DNA from: Callaeas wilsoni
Lineage: Eukaryota; Chordata; Aves; Passeriformes; Callaeidae
Assembly (NCBI GenBank): GCA_013398955.1
Contig: VWPU01012284.1
Coordinates: 109,240 to 173,239, forward strand
Length of the DNA: 64,000 bases
Direction: 5' to 3'
Shown here: positions 49,144-61,382 of the stretch, piece after piece
Numbering within the stretch: the first letter of the stretch is position 1
Layout: the number at the start of each line of letters is the position of its first letter
Position numbers and translations under genes: made by a program
Notes under the pieces: generated by a model
The model's database searches: none
The model's input: only the letters and a program-made list of their open reading frames with translations
Told to the model about the DNA's origin: nothing

Positions 49144-52100
49144 TAGCAATTAATTACTAAGTGATATTATTTTATGAAACATTCCTCAGAAACAGGTGTC
49201 TGTATCAATAAACATATGTAGACAACTCAGAGAATCAATAACACTGACTACATGCAGGCACACGTGTGAGAGGGAGCATTAGGTATGAGTGGTGTCCATC
49301 CTAGCCTCCATGAGCTCGCTTCATAAGCTTTTCTGCATTGCAAAAAGTTTCTTAGGTCTGCAGCTGTGGAAGCAGGTTTCACTTCCCTCACAAAAAAGAT
49401 GAGTCCCTGAGAACAGATTTATTGTTTGCACTTGCTTAGGACACCAAAGCCAGGAATATCAAATTTGTGTGTCTGCTATTTACATCAGTTTTAATATGAT
49501 CATTTTAATAGGAAAAAAAAAAAAAAAAGGATACGTGGTAAATAACACCAGCCTGGGTGAAAATCCTGTTATAAGAGAGGGTTATTGTAGACATGCAATA
49601 TGCCACTTGACTTCTCAACTAGTGGTCATTGAAAATACAGGGGACAAAGTGCTAGTAGTGATGCAAGACTAGTACGAAACTGTGTTTGACCTTACATTAT
49701 GTTTTCTTGTTCTTGGTTCATCAGCAAAGCTATATTGAGAGTTTAAGTCCTGTCCTTTCTGCCAGCTGCCCTGTTCTCAATTTACTGCCCTTTCAGCCAG
49801 ACAGATCCCAATATTTTTCAGAGTGTGCTATTACGTGGCTAAGTGAAATATTCTTAATAATCACCTCCTACTCCTTTTATGTTGTTTTGTTTCTAAATAA
49901 TAAAAGAACAAAAGCAGTTTTGATGGTAGTACCACTGTTCTGAGGAAATGTAGATTGCGTAAGAAGCCCTGGCAATGCTGGTCTGTAGATTTATGCCAAG
50001 ATTATGGACCTTGTTGGAAAGCAGGGCCAAGACTTTGGTAGTCACACTGTTCTCTGCTGGGAAAGTGAAAGCACAGAGTGGCAGGTGACACATTAATATG
50101 TAGCATGTTTTGGGCTGCTGCATTACCTGTACCTTCAGAATGGTGGCTGCTTTCCCAGTCATAAGGAGCTGATGGTTGCAATGAAATTAGTTTGATGAAC
50201 TCTGACTTTCTGAGTCTCTTCCATAAATCAATAGTTACAAGAGACTCTGACTAATGCAGTGACAACCAGTGGTTTCTCCCTACAGTTTGCTGAATATTGA
50301 AATGTCCGGGTTATCCAAATGTAATTGAAGCCTTTAAAGCAGGACTCTGGGCCCTACATGGCAGCAGAGAGACAGAAAACATCTGTAATGAACAGCAAAA
50401 TGGTTTCTTTGCTGTTGTTTCTAAACACAGACAAAACCATGTTGTGTCCTGTGGCTTCCACGGAATCAGGTTAAGTATTTCCATAGCCTATGACACCGAC
50501 TCCAAAACATATTTAAAGCAATATATTAATTCAAAGCAATATACTAACAAGCTCTAATCCCCAGTACAAGCTAGCTCAAAATAATTATTCAGTGTGCAGG
50601 AGAGTAGGGTTCTTACCCAATAGGTGTCCCTGTCGGGCAGGAGACACATTCAGCCCATTGGCTGATACCAGAAGTTATAATGGGATCCTTCCTAACTTCT
50701 CCCCATTCTTAACTCAGTTTTATACTATTTCTTTAAGTTTCAGTGGAGCTTATGTGATTTTAGTCATACATCTTACTCAGTGAGGAGTAGTCATACCTTG
50801 GGGGTGGGTATCTCTGTATAGTATCTGAGATAACATTGGGATGGGTACATGCCTTGCTCCAAGGAGAGTGATATCACCATGGCTGCTGATTCAGGAGCAG
50901 AACATCATCCTTTATCTGCCTTGGTTTTCAGCTGCTGTGTGGTTTATCACCTAAAATGTACAACTGAGTTCCCTCCTCCGCAAGGGTCTCAACAGAGCCT
51001 GGCTATGTTGTGCCCACTGCGCTGCACCCTCCCTTTCATCTTCCCTTAGTGTGTATTGTGTGTGGGAAGCTGGGTGTTCTGACCACAGGGAGTAGCAACC
51101 ATATTTCCCTGGAAAACAAAGAGACAAAGTTTCAACGAAATTTGCAAATTTTGTTGTGTTATGTAGTCCCCAAGTGATTGTCCTCTCACCTCCTGTTTAT
51201 GAGTAGACTTCTTTATATGACCTAATCACCTTAGGCTTTCTTTTGAGATGCTGCAACTATATTGGTAGTGTTAGGATGCAAGAAAGTTCATCTAAAGTTG
51301 GTCGAATAATAGGAGATGTGATTGTTCGGCATTACTATGCAATTCTCTGTGATTTGCACCTGACATATGTGAAGAAAGATTTCTCTCTTCTTCAGTATTT
51401 CTGAGCTGACATTCCCTCTATGTTCCTTAATTCCATTCATTCAAAGTAACTGGTCTATTGGTTGCAATATTTTTGTGAAATAGTCAATATTTTATAAATC
51501 ATATTTTGTGAGATTTTCCTAATCTTACCATATCTACATTTTGTGAAGCTTGGACTCTTTCTAACAGCAAGCCTTCATGGAAAACCCATGCAACATATGA
51601 CACTGGTTCTCTAAATGATAGGCTTACCATTTAGCATGTCTTTTCCTATATAACTTCCCTCTCCACCTTATCCAGCTTCTGGAGGCTTATATTGTCTTAG
51701 GTTTTATTGTTCTTCGGATTTATAGTCACAGATAGAGAGAGAATTCCTGCCATGGACTGCAGTCTGGATAACTGGAACATCTCCTACAGTGTTAAGAAAA
51801 GGAAAGTGATGAGGAATTGTCTCTGTGTTTCTTGTATGTTTTGTGATTGTTTCAGTAATAATCATGACTATTGTTTTTAACTGCGGGGTTTACAAAATAT
51901 GAGTAGGACATAATGAGTGAATCAGAGATGGAATAGAAAGGAAGGAAAGATGTACAGCTTGTCTTTTGCCAGGAATGATATTAAGTATATGTGTGTGTGC
52001 ATTGATGCGTAAACCAAATATGATGCTACTGTTATTTCTTTTTCTCTCTTACCACTGAAAAAGTGCCCTGAAGATGTTGATTAGTCAAAATTGAATTTAT

Positions 52101-53461
52101 GTATGAAGTTGAAATATTTATCAAGTTCAGGTGGAGTGTTTGCCACTGTGAGTGGTTACAAAAAGAATTTATACCAAAAATGATAGAGCTTATGATCCTT
52201 ATCCTCTCCCTGGATGGGACTAAAACAGCTATAATTTGTGGGCATATCTACATGCTGTACATGAAACTTGGTGCAGTCATCCATTTTAAATAGGTGTAAT
52301 GTCCACATCCTTTGCAACAAAAAATATTTCTGATGGCAAAAGGCAGCCATGTTAGCGGAGCCTCCTTATGTCTGCACTAGCAAGACAAGGCTGGCAGCAA
52401 ATTTAGTTTCACATTAATGTATCTGTTTTCAGGTCCAGAACTTGTGGTAGTGTTACTCAATATTGCTTTCTGGTGTAGAGAAAACCTTTAAACATGCAGA
52501 CATTTCCAGTGTTCTCATTCAGCTTCTAAGAATTTTGTTGTGTCTTATATGAAAGCAAGAAAAAGAACAATATAAAATGTCCAACTTGCATTGCTTAATT
52601 GTAGTTGTACATCACCTTTTGCTCCTATTTTAACAGTTTCCATTATTTGTGAAGTCACATGCCTCAGCACAGCCTTTTAGACTTCTCAAGAAGAGCTGTC
52701 ACTGATATCCACTTTTCTTATGAAGGGAGTCATTGCTTTGCACATAATTTATTCTCTTTTTAGTGCCAGAGATAACATTTATCAGCAATTTAATTCATAA
52801 TAAGTTTCCTTAGTGGCTCTTGTCTGTAGTTCTCACTCTTGCCTTTTTGTCAGAAGAACCACTGATTGGCATATTTCTGCTTTTGCCTTATGGATTTATT
52901 GATGATACTATCAATCTTACTCAGGCAGGATGACAGCTCAGTATTAGATTCACTTTCTTGGCAGCTTCTGCAGCTAGCCTTCAACAAAATGATAGCTCCA
53001 GACCTTTGTCAAATGCCCAGCAATCTGGATCCCAAAAGACAGCTATCAGGTTTTAGACCTGAAAGTCTTAATCATCAAGCTATTAGATAACTTTGCATGT
53101 GGATAATATGTCGAGAAGCCTTTTTCTAGCAAGGGAACTGCTATTTAAAGTCAAACATAGTTGTTAGACTAAACTGCACCGCCCCCCTTTAACAAAAGTG
53201 TCAGCTGACAGCAGGCTTTTTATCCCTTAGTTTTTATTAATAGTGTTTATCACCCATACTTCCAAGAGTTAGGAACAATCATTTAGGTAATGAGATATGT
53301 GTATCTGCCAATAGTAAAAACCAGAAAAAACCAAATAATACTTTTAAGTATCATTGAATTTGCAGGATTCTGATGATGCTAGGCAATTAGTGAGATGCTT
53401 GTTTCCTTTCTATTACAATAATTAGATCACTGCAAATCCTGCAGTGACTATACCACAGAAG
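49144..53461. other. Single-copy non-coding stretch
   Basis: No recognised gene or repeat family. It has a 16-base A run at 49513-49528. A minus-strand 42-nt segment near 50109-50150 (LLMTGKAATILKVQ, then GTAATG) has splice-like edges but is too weak to list as an exon. Confidence 0.5.
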
Positions 53462-53850
53462 AATCATCGAATCATAGAATAGTTCGGGTTGGATGGAACT
53501 TTTAAAGGTCATCTAGTGCAAACCCTCTGCAATGAGCAGGGACATCTTCCACTAGACCTAGTTGCTCAGAGCACTGTCCAGACTGAACTTGAATATTGCC
53601 AGTGATGGGGCATCCACCACCTCTCTGGGCAACTTTTTCAGTGTTTCACCACCTTCATGATAAAAATCTTCATCCTTATGTCTGGTCTAAATCTGTCCTC
53701 TTTCAGTTTAAAACCACTGCACCTTGTCCTATTGCTACAGGCCTTGCTGAAAATCTGTCCTCATCTTTCTTATAAGCCGCCTTTAAGTATGGAAAGGCTG
53801 CAGTAAGGTCTTCCTGGAGCCTTCACTTCTCCAGACTAAGTAGTTTCCAG
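53462..53850 (-). mobile_element. CR1 LINE 3' fragment, minus strand
   Basis: The antisense 3' end starts as ATCATCGAATCATAGAAT and continues with GGTTGGATGGAACTTTTAAA, GGGACATCTTCCACTAGACC, GGGGCATCCACCACCTCTCT, TCAGTTTAAAACCACTGCAC and CCTTCACTTCTCCAGACT, all in the CR1 consensus order. It is about 390 bp, 5'-truncated at about 53850, with no coding capacity. The intact terminal repeat and good consensus match suggest moderate age. Confidence 0.95.
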
Positions 53851-56063
53851 AGTGGAGTTTCTTATGCCACTGTAATATATCCTCCTTATCATGGGGAAAG
53901 GCTGTGATGAATTAGCTATGTTTGCATGATCACAGCTGTACCCACACTGGGATCAAAGATACTGTCTTCTACCTGACTGGTGTAGTTAAAACAACGAGTG
54001 CATAAGCTTGAAGATTACTTTTGTACTGCCTATATTATGTAGAGGGGCTGTAGTAAATTCGGCCTGAGGGAAGATTATGTTTTCCCAATTCAGGGCACAG
54101 CTGAAAACAAACATGGTCCCTGAAAACAAACAGGGAGGATAAAACTAATTCCACTTTTCAAGCAGCTCATTGAATATTTGGTAGGGGTTATATTTTAGCT
54201 TAGCAGTGAATATAGAAACTATTTGTTGCACATTTTTTAATAACAGTTGCTAAAACCATTCTTCTGTTCATAGATTATTTTGCAAAGCATCTAAAAAACC
54301 TTTCTTTAAATGGTAGATAAGGGGCTGAAAATAAAATCTTCCAGCAGACTTAACCTTAACTATGGAAAAAACATTTAAAAACAAAGATATACAATCATTG
54401 GAAAGAGAAGGTGGGGTAGTACAGCTGCAAAAGATTTCAGTGTAGAATTTGCCTTGAGAACAATCTTATGAGCAGATAAATTTTAAAATAAAATTGTTTT
54501 GGCAAATGAATTTGATTCCAAATGGAAGCTGATATTGAATTACCAGAAGGAAGTATCTAGCTTGGTTATATCTGAATTCCCACATACTTAAGCTATGAGT
54601 GACAACCCAAAAGTCAGATGCTTTTGTTTTAATACAGTAAACTAGTAATACATTTCCAATCCTTCCTGTTGAATGTTTATTCAAAATTCCTTCTGTATAG
54701 GCCAAAATAATATTGTTCCTTACTTTGTGTTACTCACATGTAACATGGTGTTTCCAAAATATGGCTAAAGCTGAACTCCTACTGCACTTAGTGAAGAACA
54801 CAAGAACTAGGGCCTACAAGCCTTACTACTTGGAGCCAAGCTGTGACGTTCAGAGGAAGATATGGCACTGTGTGATGCCTGAGTCCATGTTCATTTTACA
54901 AGAGTATTCTGCAGCTAAAGCCTGCAATGAAAAATCACTATTGACTGCAGTCAATGCACAGGAGCCACTCTATGGAAGTTTGTGAATCAGAAAGAAAATC
55001 TAAATATTTTGTGTTCTGAACTAGATACAGAAAATATTTCAGTTTATTCTTGCTTAGGAAAAAGTATTGGTGCATATAGGATCCATCCTCCCTGAGCAGA
55101 TGGTGAAAACTGTTGATTTAACATCTTCTTTCACAAACCTAACAATAAAACAAGTTGAAGATATTACAGAGACAAGAACAGCTCTTATAATGCAAGATAT
55201 TGTGGTGAGTTTAGGCTGATAAGGAAGCTTTACGGAGCATTTTTTGGAAACTCAGATGGTAGGCCAAATAGTCTGGAATTGCTATTCCATCACCATAGAT
55301 TATAGAGTACCTAGGCTGTCCAGTGTGTATTTTAGCTAGGAAATGGAAATTAAAGAGGATGAAACCAAGCCATTATGTTCAGCCAGATAGGATTCAATGT
55401 GGCATAATTTGTTCTTAAATTATTATTTTTCTAATGATCTTCGTTTGTTGTCATTCTTAAATACTATAGTAGTGAGTTTAGAATAAAAAAGTCTTATGCA
55501 GATAGATTATTTAGTTACTGATGAAAATAAGATGTGAGAGAATAATTTGAAGTGAATAATTTATTGGAAGATTTTTGTCTTTTTCTGTCTTCTGAATTAT
55601 CCATGGAAATAAGTGTTCTGGATATTATTAATGACTGTCATAGGGTGGGCCTTTGATTTATTCACAGTTACAGACCTGGTTAGAGCTGAAAAATGTGGAA
55701 TGCAGTTTTCTTTCAGGATCTTTGGAGGAGAAGTTAGGCTATTTAAGTAATAAAATACAGGAAGGCTCTTTAAAGCATCACTACAGTAACAAGCAAATCC
55801 AGACTTTGGTGTTTAGTAAAGTTTGGCAAGTACTATATCAAAGGGGTATGCCAGCAAGTCATGAATGTACCAGAAATTAGAGAGAAAGAAAAATATATCC
55901 TGGTAAAGTAACAGAAGTAATTTTTGCTACAACTTGTTAAAGAGCAGACTTAGAAGTTGTGAGAACCTAAGCTGTGTGGTCTTTCTCTTTAAGTTTTGAA
56001 GCATAGGAGTATACTAAAGAAATAGGTCTATAGTAAACAATATCTTCTTGTTTTTCTGCCGTC
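53851..56063. other. Single-copy stretch with one weak exon candidate
   Basis: Contains the candidate at 55100-55204, listed separately. Open frames at 54713-54985 and 55653-55880 on the plus strand have no recognised domains and no convincing splice edges. An imperfect direct repeat of GCTGAAAACAAACA lies near 54102-54136. Confidence 0.5.
55100..55204 (+). other. Candidate exon, unidentified protein (weak)
   Basis: A 105-nt segment follows ATCCATCCTCCCTGAGCAG, a fair acceptor, and is followed by GTGAGTTT, a strong donor. It reads 35 codons without a stop, including DLTSSFTNLTIKQVEDITET, with one N-glycosylation sequon (NLT). The composition (Thr, Ser, Val, acidic residues) resembles extracellular or linker regions in general; that is a texture, not an identification. 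No partner exon in matching phase was established. Chance remains possible. Confidence 0.22.
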
Positions 56064-56086
56064 TTTTTTTTTTTTTTTTTTTTTTN
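56064..56086. repeat. 22-base poly-T run ending in an undetermined base
   Basis: A T run is followed by a single N and then AGGAAAG. As with the similar run near 31.2 kb, run length and edge base are unreliable. Confidence 0.95.
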
Positions 56087-56709
56087 AGGAAAGACCTATT
56101 AGAACTCCAAAGTACATTGTTTGGAACAAATAGGACAATATTTTCTCAGAAAAAATTTCAAATATTTAATTCCTTCCATTTAAGCTATTTGCTAAATTAT
56201 ATGAAAAGCTGTTTTTGGAGATCAGGCTATTTTTATTTTGGACTGGATTAGCAGTGATTCTAGAACCTCTTTCTTGGTGCAAACACCCAGGGTTTTTTAT
56301 TGATTTGTATTCTGTAAGCACTTATCTTAATTTAAAATTCTTTATTTGAATGAAGAAGTCTTCAAGTAAACTAATTTCCTACAATATTTGCAGGAGGCAA
56401 ATGCAACAGGGTCATGAAAAGAATCTAAGTAAGTTAACTTCAAAACAAAACAAATGCAGCAAATTCCTGGCTTTCTCTTCCCCGTGCTGATGAAGTTGCT
56501 AAATGAGAGTAGTAGCGATCGATACGGTAATTGCTAGACCCATCCAGCTCATTGTGATGAACTGTGTTTATCTGCATTTTCACTGACTTTTGTTTATGGC
56601 TATTCCACCAGATTCCAATTTTTATGGAAGTGCTTCAAATCCAGTGCAGTTGAAATTAATCTTTTCTGTGAGATTTCATAAGGCACTGCAATATATGCTA
56701 GTCTCTTAT

Positions 56710-56780
56710 GATCTTGAAGTATATAGCATTACATCTATTGCATTCTCCTCATCTGTCAATTTCAGCTAATTTTGATACCT
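56710..56780 (+). repeat. Possible MIR-like fragment
   Basis: GATCTTG, then TTCTCCTCATCTGTCAAT, then GATACCT follow the order of the plus-strand MIR consensus (GACCTTGG, TTTCCTCATCTGTAAA, TAGTACCT). It is diverged and weaker than the two other MIR-like fragments, so chance is a real alternative. Confidence 0.3.
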
Positions 56781-57832
56781 GTCTGTTTCTTGTATAGTGA
56801 TTTGAAAAATATAGAAGTCTACACAGGGTATTTTTTATTAGGCTGGACCCATTACACCTTTGTAGGGACATAACACATTAAAAGAAATTTGCTTAAGAAT
56901 AATTACAATAATTTTTTTCAGTGATTCTCCAATGCAAAAAAGAAACCATCCATTGTATAAAAAGCTTTTTTGAGGGTTTATTTTCCCTTAAAGAACAAGC
57001 TGTAATACTGGCTGTAATGTACTTTTACCAATGCAGAAAATCCTCTTGCACTTTTATTCTTTCAAAAAAACACAGCTCTTTTTGAGAATCCTTGTGAGGT
57101 GGTGGGTCCACTTTCATTTACTATATCCATGTCTCAACAATTTCTCAGCAAAGTCCATAAGCACCTTCACAAGATTTTATTGGTATGATTTTCTTTATTT
57201 TTGTTCTTTTTAGAAAGCAAGGTATGGGCATAAACATAGTCTCCAGATAGTTCTGTTCGCAGGTTTCTGGCTCCATGTGTGCCTGGTCAGTTCCTAAATA
57301 TGTCTCCCCACAGCTTATAATAAGATAACTGGTTTCAAAATGTCCAGTGTCCTGTATGTATTCAACATGCATGAAATGTCTGGTCTCCATAAAGTACAGC
57401 TGTTCTTTAAAAGGTCTTCTGTGTGCAAATGCTATTTCCCATTTTACAGCCTGGCTCATGCACCAGTTTAAAAAATTTGTGATTTATTTTTGGTACTCAG
57501 TCTCATAGAATTTGAATCATTCAACCTGTGGGTTGTAGCCTGTCCATTTCCATTAAGAGCAAATTCTCCATTGCCCAGTTTGCCTAGCCTGTGCCCTGTA
57601 AAGAAGGGTGTCCTGTCCTGTGTCATTATCACTCATTTAATGCCCAGAGCAGACTTCCTTTAGATTGACAAATGATTATAACGTCTATTTCTACACTAGG
57701 CTGAATAAAAGAACCAGATATAATTATCAACAAAGTTTGGTTGAAAACATAAATTTGACACGAATCTTGCAGCACTTTATTTTCTGTTTCCCTCGTGCCT
57801 GTTAATTCTTGAATCTTAGTTATTTTTTCTAG

Positions 57833-57901
57833 CTGTAGGAAACTAGACCACCTAGTCCATCCTGACCCAGTAAATGCCACAGGACAGCTTTACCCAGAGA
57901 G
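57833..57901 (+). other. Candidate small exon (weak)
   Basis: A 69-nt segment, a multiple of three, follows AGTTATTTTTTCTAG, a strong acceptor, and is followed by GTAAAG after GAG, a good donor. Read one base in, it is open and contains CRKLDHLVHPDPVNATGQLY, with a sequon NAT. The residue mix is protein-like. No family is recognised, and the phase (one base in, two bases out) does not join directly to the candidate at 55100-55204. Confidence 0.22.
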
Positions 57902-60900
57902 GTAAAGAACAGTTTTTCACTTTTTCTCTTTGAGATGAAATCCTGCAGGCTAAAAGTTGTTTTACATATTTTGTTCTTATTTTAAATATTTGTCAGAGGA
58001 TTTCGCATAAGTTTTTTTTCCACAGAAGAATTTTTTTAAAAAAAGAAAATAAGAACAAATATTTCAAAATTAAAAAAAATCAGTAGTGCATTAAGAAATA
58101 TGCCTGATTTTTTTTTTAAAGTCATTGTAACTAAAATTTTTTAGGTAGCCCTGAGCCACTCCCTACCCAGTAAGCCAAATTTACTTAGAATCAAGGAAAG
58201 ACACAGATAGCTTCCACTTTACTGATAGCTTCCAGTTAACAGGACATTTGAGTCAGTCTTCGAAGTAAGTCCTGTCTGTTCCTGTTTGACTCCTTTCCCA
58301 ACCTTCAGGACTCACAACAGGAGGGTTTAAATTCCAGCCTACATCTCACACTGAAAGGGCTTATTTTCATTCTCCGATTGGATGGGAGAGAAAATATCTT
58401 TAGTCATGTGTGTGCTGAGCTGGAAGAAGAGGGAAGAAGGAAGTGTGAAGTTATTAATTGTAAAGGGAATTAATTTGCTAAGCTTGCTACTTTCATCACT
58501 TCCAGAGAACAGGTCTATTTAGGCTGGTTTTGTTTCCCTTACTTTAAAAGTATGGACCATCCATGACTTTTCCTCATCCTGTAGGTAGTAGCACCTGATA
58601 TTCTTTATCATCTCTTATGTTAACAGGGAGTGGTTAATCCAGCCAAGCACATCTCAAATCCTTGCTCACCGACTTCCCAGCTTCAGCGTTTTGTGGAACA
58701 GTAATTAATGTTTGTTGTGGGAAGCAGGCCGGGAGTTCCTCATGTGAGCCTTTATTAGTATCATCACTCACACATTGAATGAAGCAAAAGTGATTCGTCT
58801 TCGAAATTGTTCCCAGTGAGATCACAATTATTAAATACCATCATTGCTTATAATAATTAAACTTTTATTATCTAGGTTCCAACCCTGTCAATTTGGTTTC
58901 CCTGAGAGCCTGTTTGTTAGCCAAAAGTTGTGGGGGAATGTTATGAATAATGTCATTTTCAAACATACACTGTGATGCAGAAATAGTAGGGCTTCTAATT
59001 GGGAGTGATGAATTTTCCAGTGATGGATAGGCAGTGGAGACACCAGTGATTTGAAAGATGCAATGAAAATTGGTCCCTTTGTGATACGGATATCTTTATT
59101 CGAACACCAATGAGTGTAATGAGCTGGGCCAGCTGAAATGAAATCCTGCACTAAGTATACCGAAGAATAATGTGGACCTTAATCAGGAACAGGTTAAGAA
59201 GGGCCATGGGATCTGGAGATTAAAGGAATCAGAGGCAAAGGAATTGGGCTAGTAACTTGATAAGGATCTATGCTTAGACTAATAAAAAATAGGTAAAATT
59301 ATTATTTGCCATATTAAGGAAATAACCTTTTACAGATCCCCAGTATTAGATTGGTAATGGATTCTGCCGTCAAACTAAAGTGTATATGGACTTATGTGAG
59401 GAATCTGGTTTATGAGGAAACAGAGGTAGTTGAGTCACTAAGGTGGCATTTGTGGCTGCAGGTGGGAGTATTTGAACGACGAGGAGTCCTGGGAGATGTG
59501 TAGATGGCACATCTGTAGGACACTGAAGTGCACTGTCAAGTCTATGGCAAATTTTGCTCTCTCTCACAGGAGAGCAAAATCCAGGTTCATGGAAACCAAG
59601 AACTGACTGATGTTCACTGATTTCAGTCTTTCTTTAACATACACTGCTGAGTATAAACATTAGAGAAAGTTTTAGAGACAGAAGCATCATAGTGTTGCTT
59701 TTTTGGAAGTAAACTGCAGTTTCTGAAACCCAACATGATGAGGTTGATAGCATTAAAATGGACACATTAAAATAATATTGAAAACATGTCAGGATGGATA
59801 TATGAAGTCTTTTATTTTTGTTCTGTGTGTTAAAATGTAATGCTAAACTCATAAATATCTAAGAATTAATTTACTGGAGAGAAAAGCAAGCACTGATTTC
59901 ATCAGTTTTCCTGGCAAAGCTGCAAAATATGAATTCCTAGCCAACATCATTAAAGGAGGATTTTAATATATGTTCCTTTTCTTATTATTACTCATTGTTT
60001 ACATTACTGTAAAATGCATGTCCTTCATTCCACTGCATGACCTTTTACATGATTTTATCTCCAAGCAGTTAAAAATACCAGACCTTGTCTCTTCATTTTA
60101 TAGGAGTGAAATCATTAATTTCAGTGGAATTTTTTTCAGAGCTCTGTTTGCAGGGGACAAGATAAAGAATCATTATCTGATTAAGACAAAGCATGAGGAG
60201 TGGATATGAAAACCAATGAGAGGTAAAAGAGTCACTAATGAAAGTAATATAGTTTTAATCTTCTCTATCACTGCTGTGTTAGCTGTGCACAGCGGAAGAA
60301 TTTAGGTTCTGCTGAAGCACAAAAGATTATCACCACAAAATTCTCAAAGATGATATAATTTATGTTTTGTATTTTGCTCTCAGAACTCCTCATACAGTTC
60401 TCTCCTACATACGTAGGATGACTAAGAAGTCAAGAACGTCTTTCTGTGGCTTATTGCATTGTTCTGGCGGGAAAAGTAAGGCGCCCCTAAAGCACTGATG
60501 TGGCCTGGACTGGGTGTGAAAGAGCACTTATGGATATCTTGCACCCAAAATGATCAAGGTGATGTGAGGCAGGTGTAAGGTTTTCACAAGGTTTTTAGTT
60601 AGACACAAGGGAAGAGTGGTGTGCCACTTGAGCTTTAGGAGCTGGGGCTAAAAAGCAAGTAGTGGTATTTGTAGAGCCTCTGCACTTTTGATCACTGAAC
60701 TGCTTCTGGGTGTCAACAATTTTAGCTCTGTTCTTCCTGCCACACTCTCTGATCACTTACACATTCAAGGAAGCAGCTCCTTATATCAAGAGCTTCCATT
60801 TTCCAAAGGAGGAATTAGACCCTGAAACAGTAAAGCCTGGCTTTGTAGTTTGTTAGAACAAGAGTGCTGAAGGAGGAATCCTAACTTGGATTATGTGACA

Positions 60901-61333
60901 CCTTGAGTGCTGAACTGTCCTCTGACTGAACTCTCTGACTTCATACACATCTCGAAGAAAGAGGGGAAATAGTTCAGGTCCCTGCTAGTGCATTTCTATC
61001 TTTTGTGGGATAGGTTCCACTATTTTGTCTTGCCCAGTTTGAAATTAGTACTTTCTTGGAAATTGTTCCCTAATGGAACAGAAATTGTTTTTAAGAACTT
61101 TAGCCTAAAACCTAAATGAACTTTTCTCCCTTCAGTGCATTTGATGAAAGACATAGTCACTGCTTTACCCTATAAAGGCATCCTATCCCAAATTAGGTAC
61201 CCAATCCCAAATTTGGGGTTTCAGCACTCTGTCTCCCCCAAGATGTCCTTATATCTTCTGAACACTGCAGATGGTGATTAAAAAACTCCTGGACCACTTG
61301 AGAGTCTTGCTTCTTCAGTTTGACAAACAAACC

Positions 61334-61382
61334 AACTGGTATTTAGTTACATACCTGCAACTGGTATTTAGTTACATACCTG
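61334..61382 (+). repeat. 25-bp tandem duplication, two copies
   Basis: The word AACTGGTATTTAGTTACATA plus CCTG is present at 61334-61357 and again at 61359-61382, a period of 25 bp, identical over 24 bases. On the minus strand each copy carries CAG followed by GTATGTAA, a donor-like sequence, thus duplicated. The frames upstream on that strand are closed, so no coding exon is implied. Confidence 0.95.

Larger units (their letters stand above)
56087..61333. other. Single-copy stretch with a possible MIR and a weak exon candidate
   Basis: The candidate exon at 57833-57901 and the MIR-like fragment at 56710-56780 are listed separately. Around 56505-56545 there is an unusual cluster of CpG (AGCGATCGATACGG) in AT-rich DNA. 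A perfect 12-bp palindrome, CCCAAATTTGGG, lies at 61206-61217. No gene was recognised. Confidence 0.5.

Noticed and set aside
50286..50557. Plus-strand exon after the strong acceptor TTTCTCCCTACAG
   Set aside because: The frame of the longest following open stretch meets a stop within a few bases of the acceptor, and the other frames close early.
60105..60221. Plus-strand exon after TTTTTTTCAG and before GTAAAAG
   Set aside because: All three frames contain a stop before the donor.
60795..60840. Possible fourth MIR fragment
   Set aside because: Only scattered words match; weaker than the other MIR-like fragments and not distinguishable from chance.
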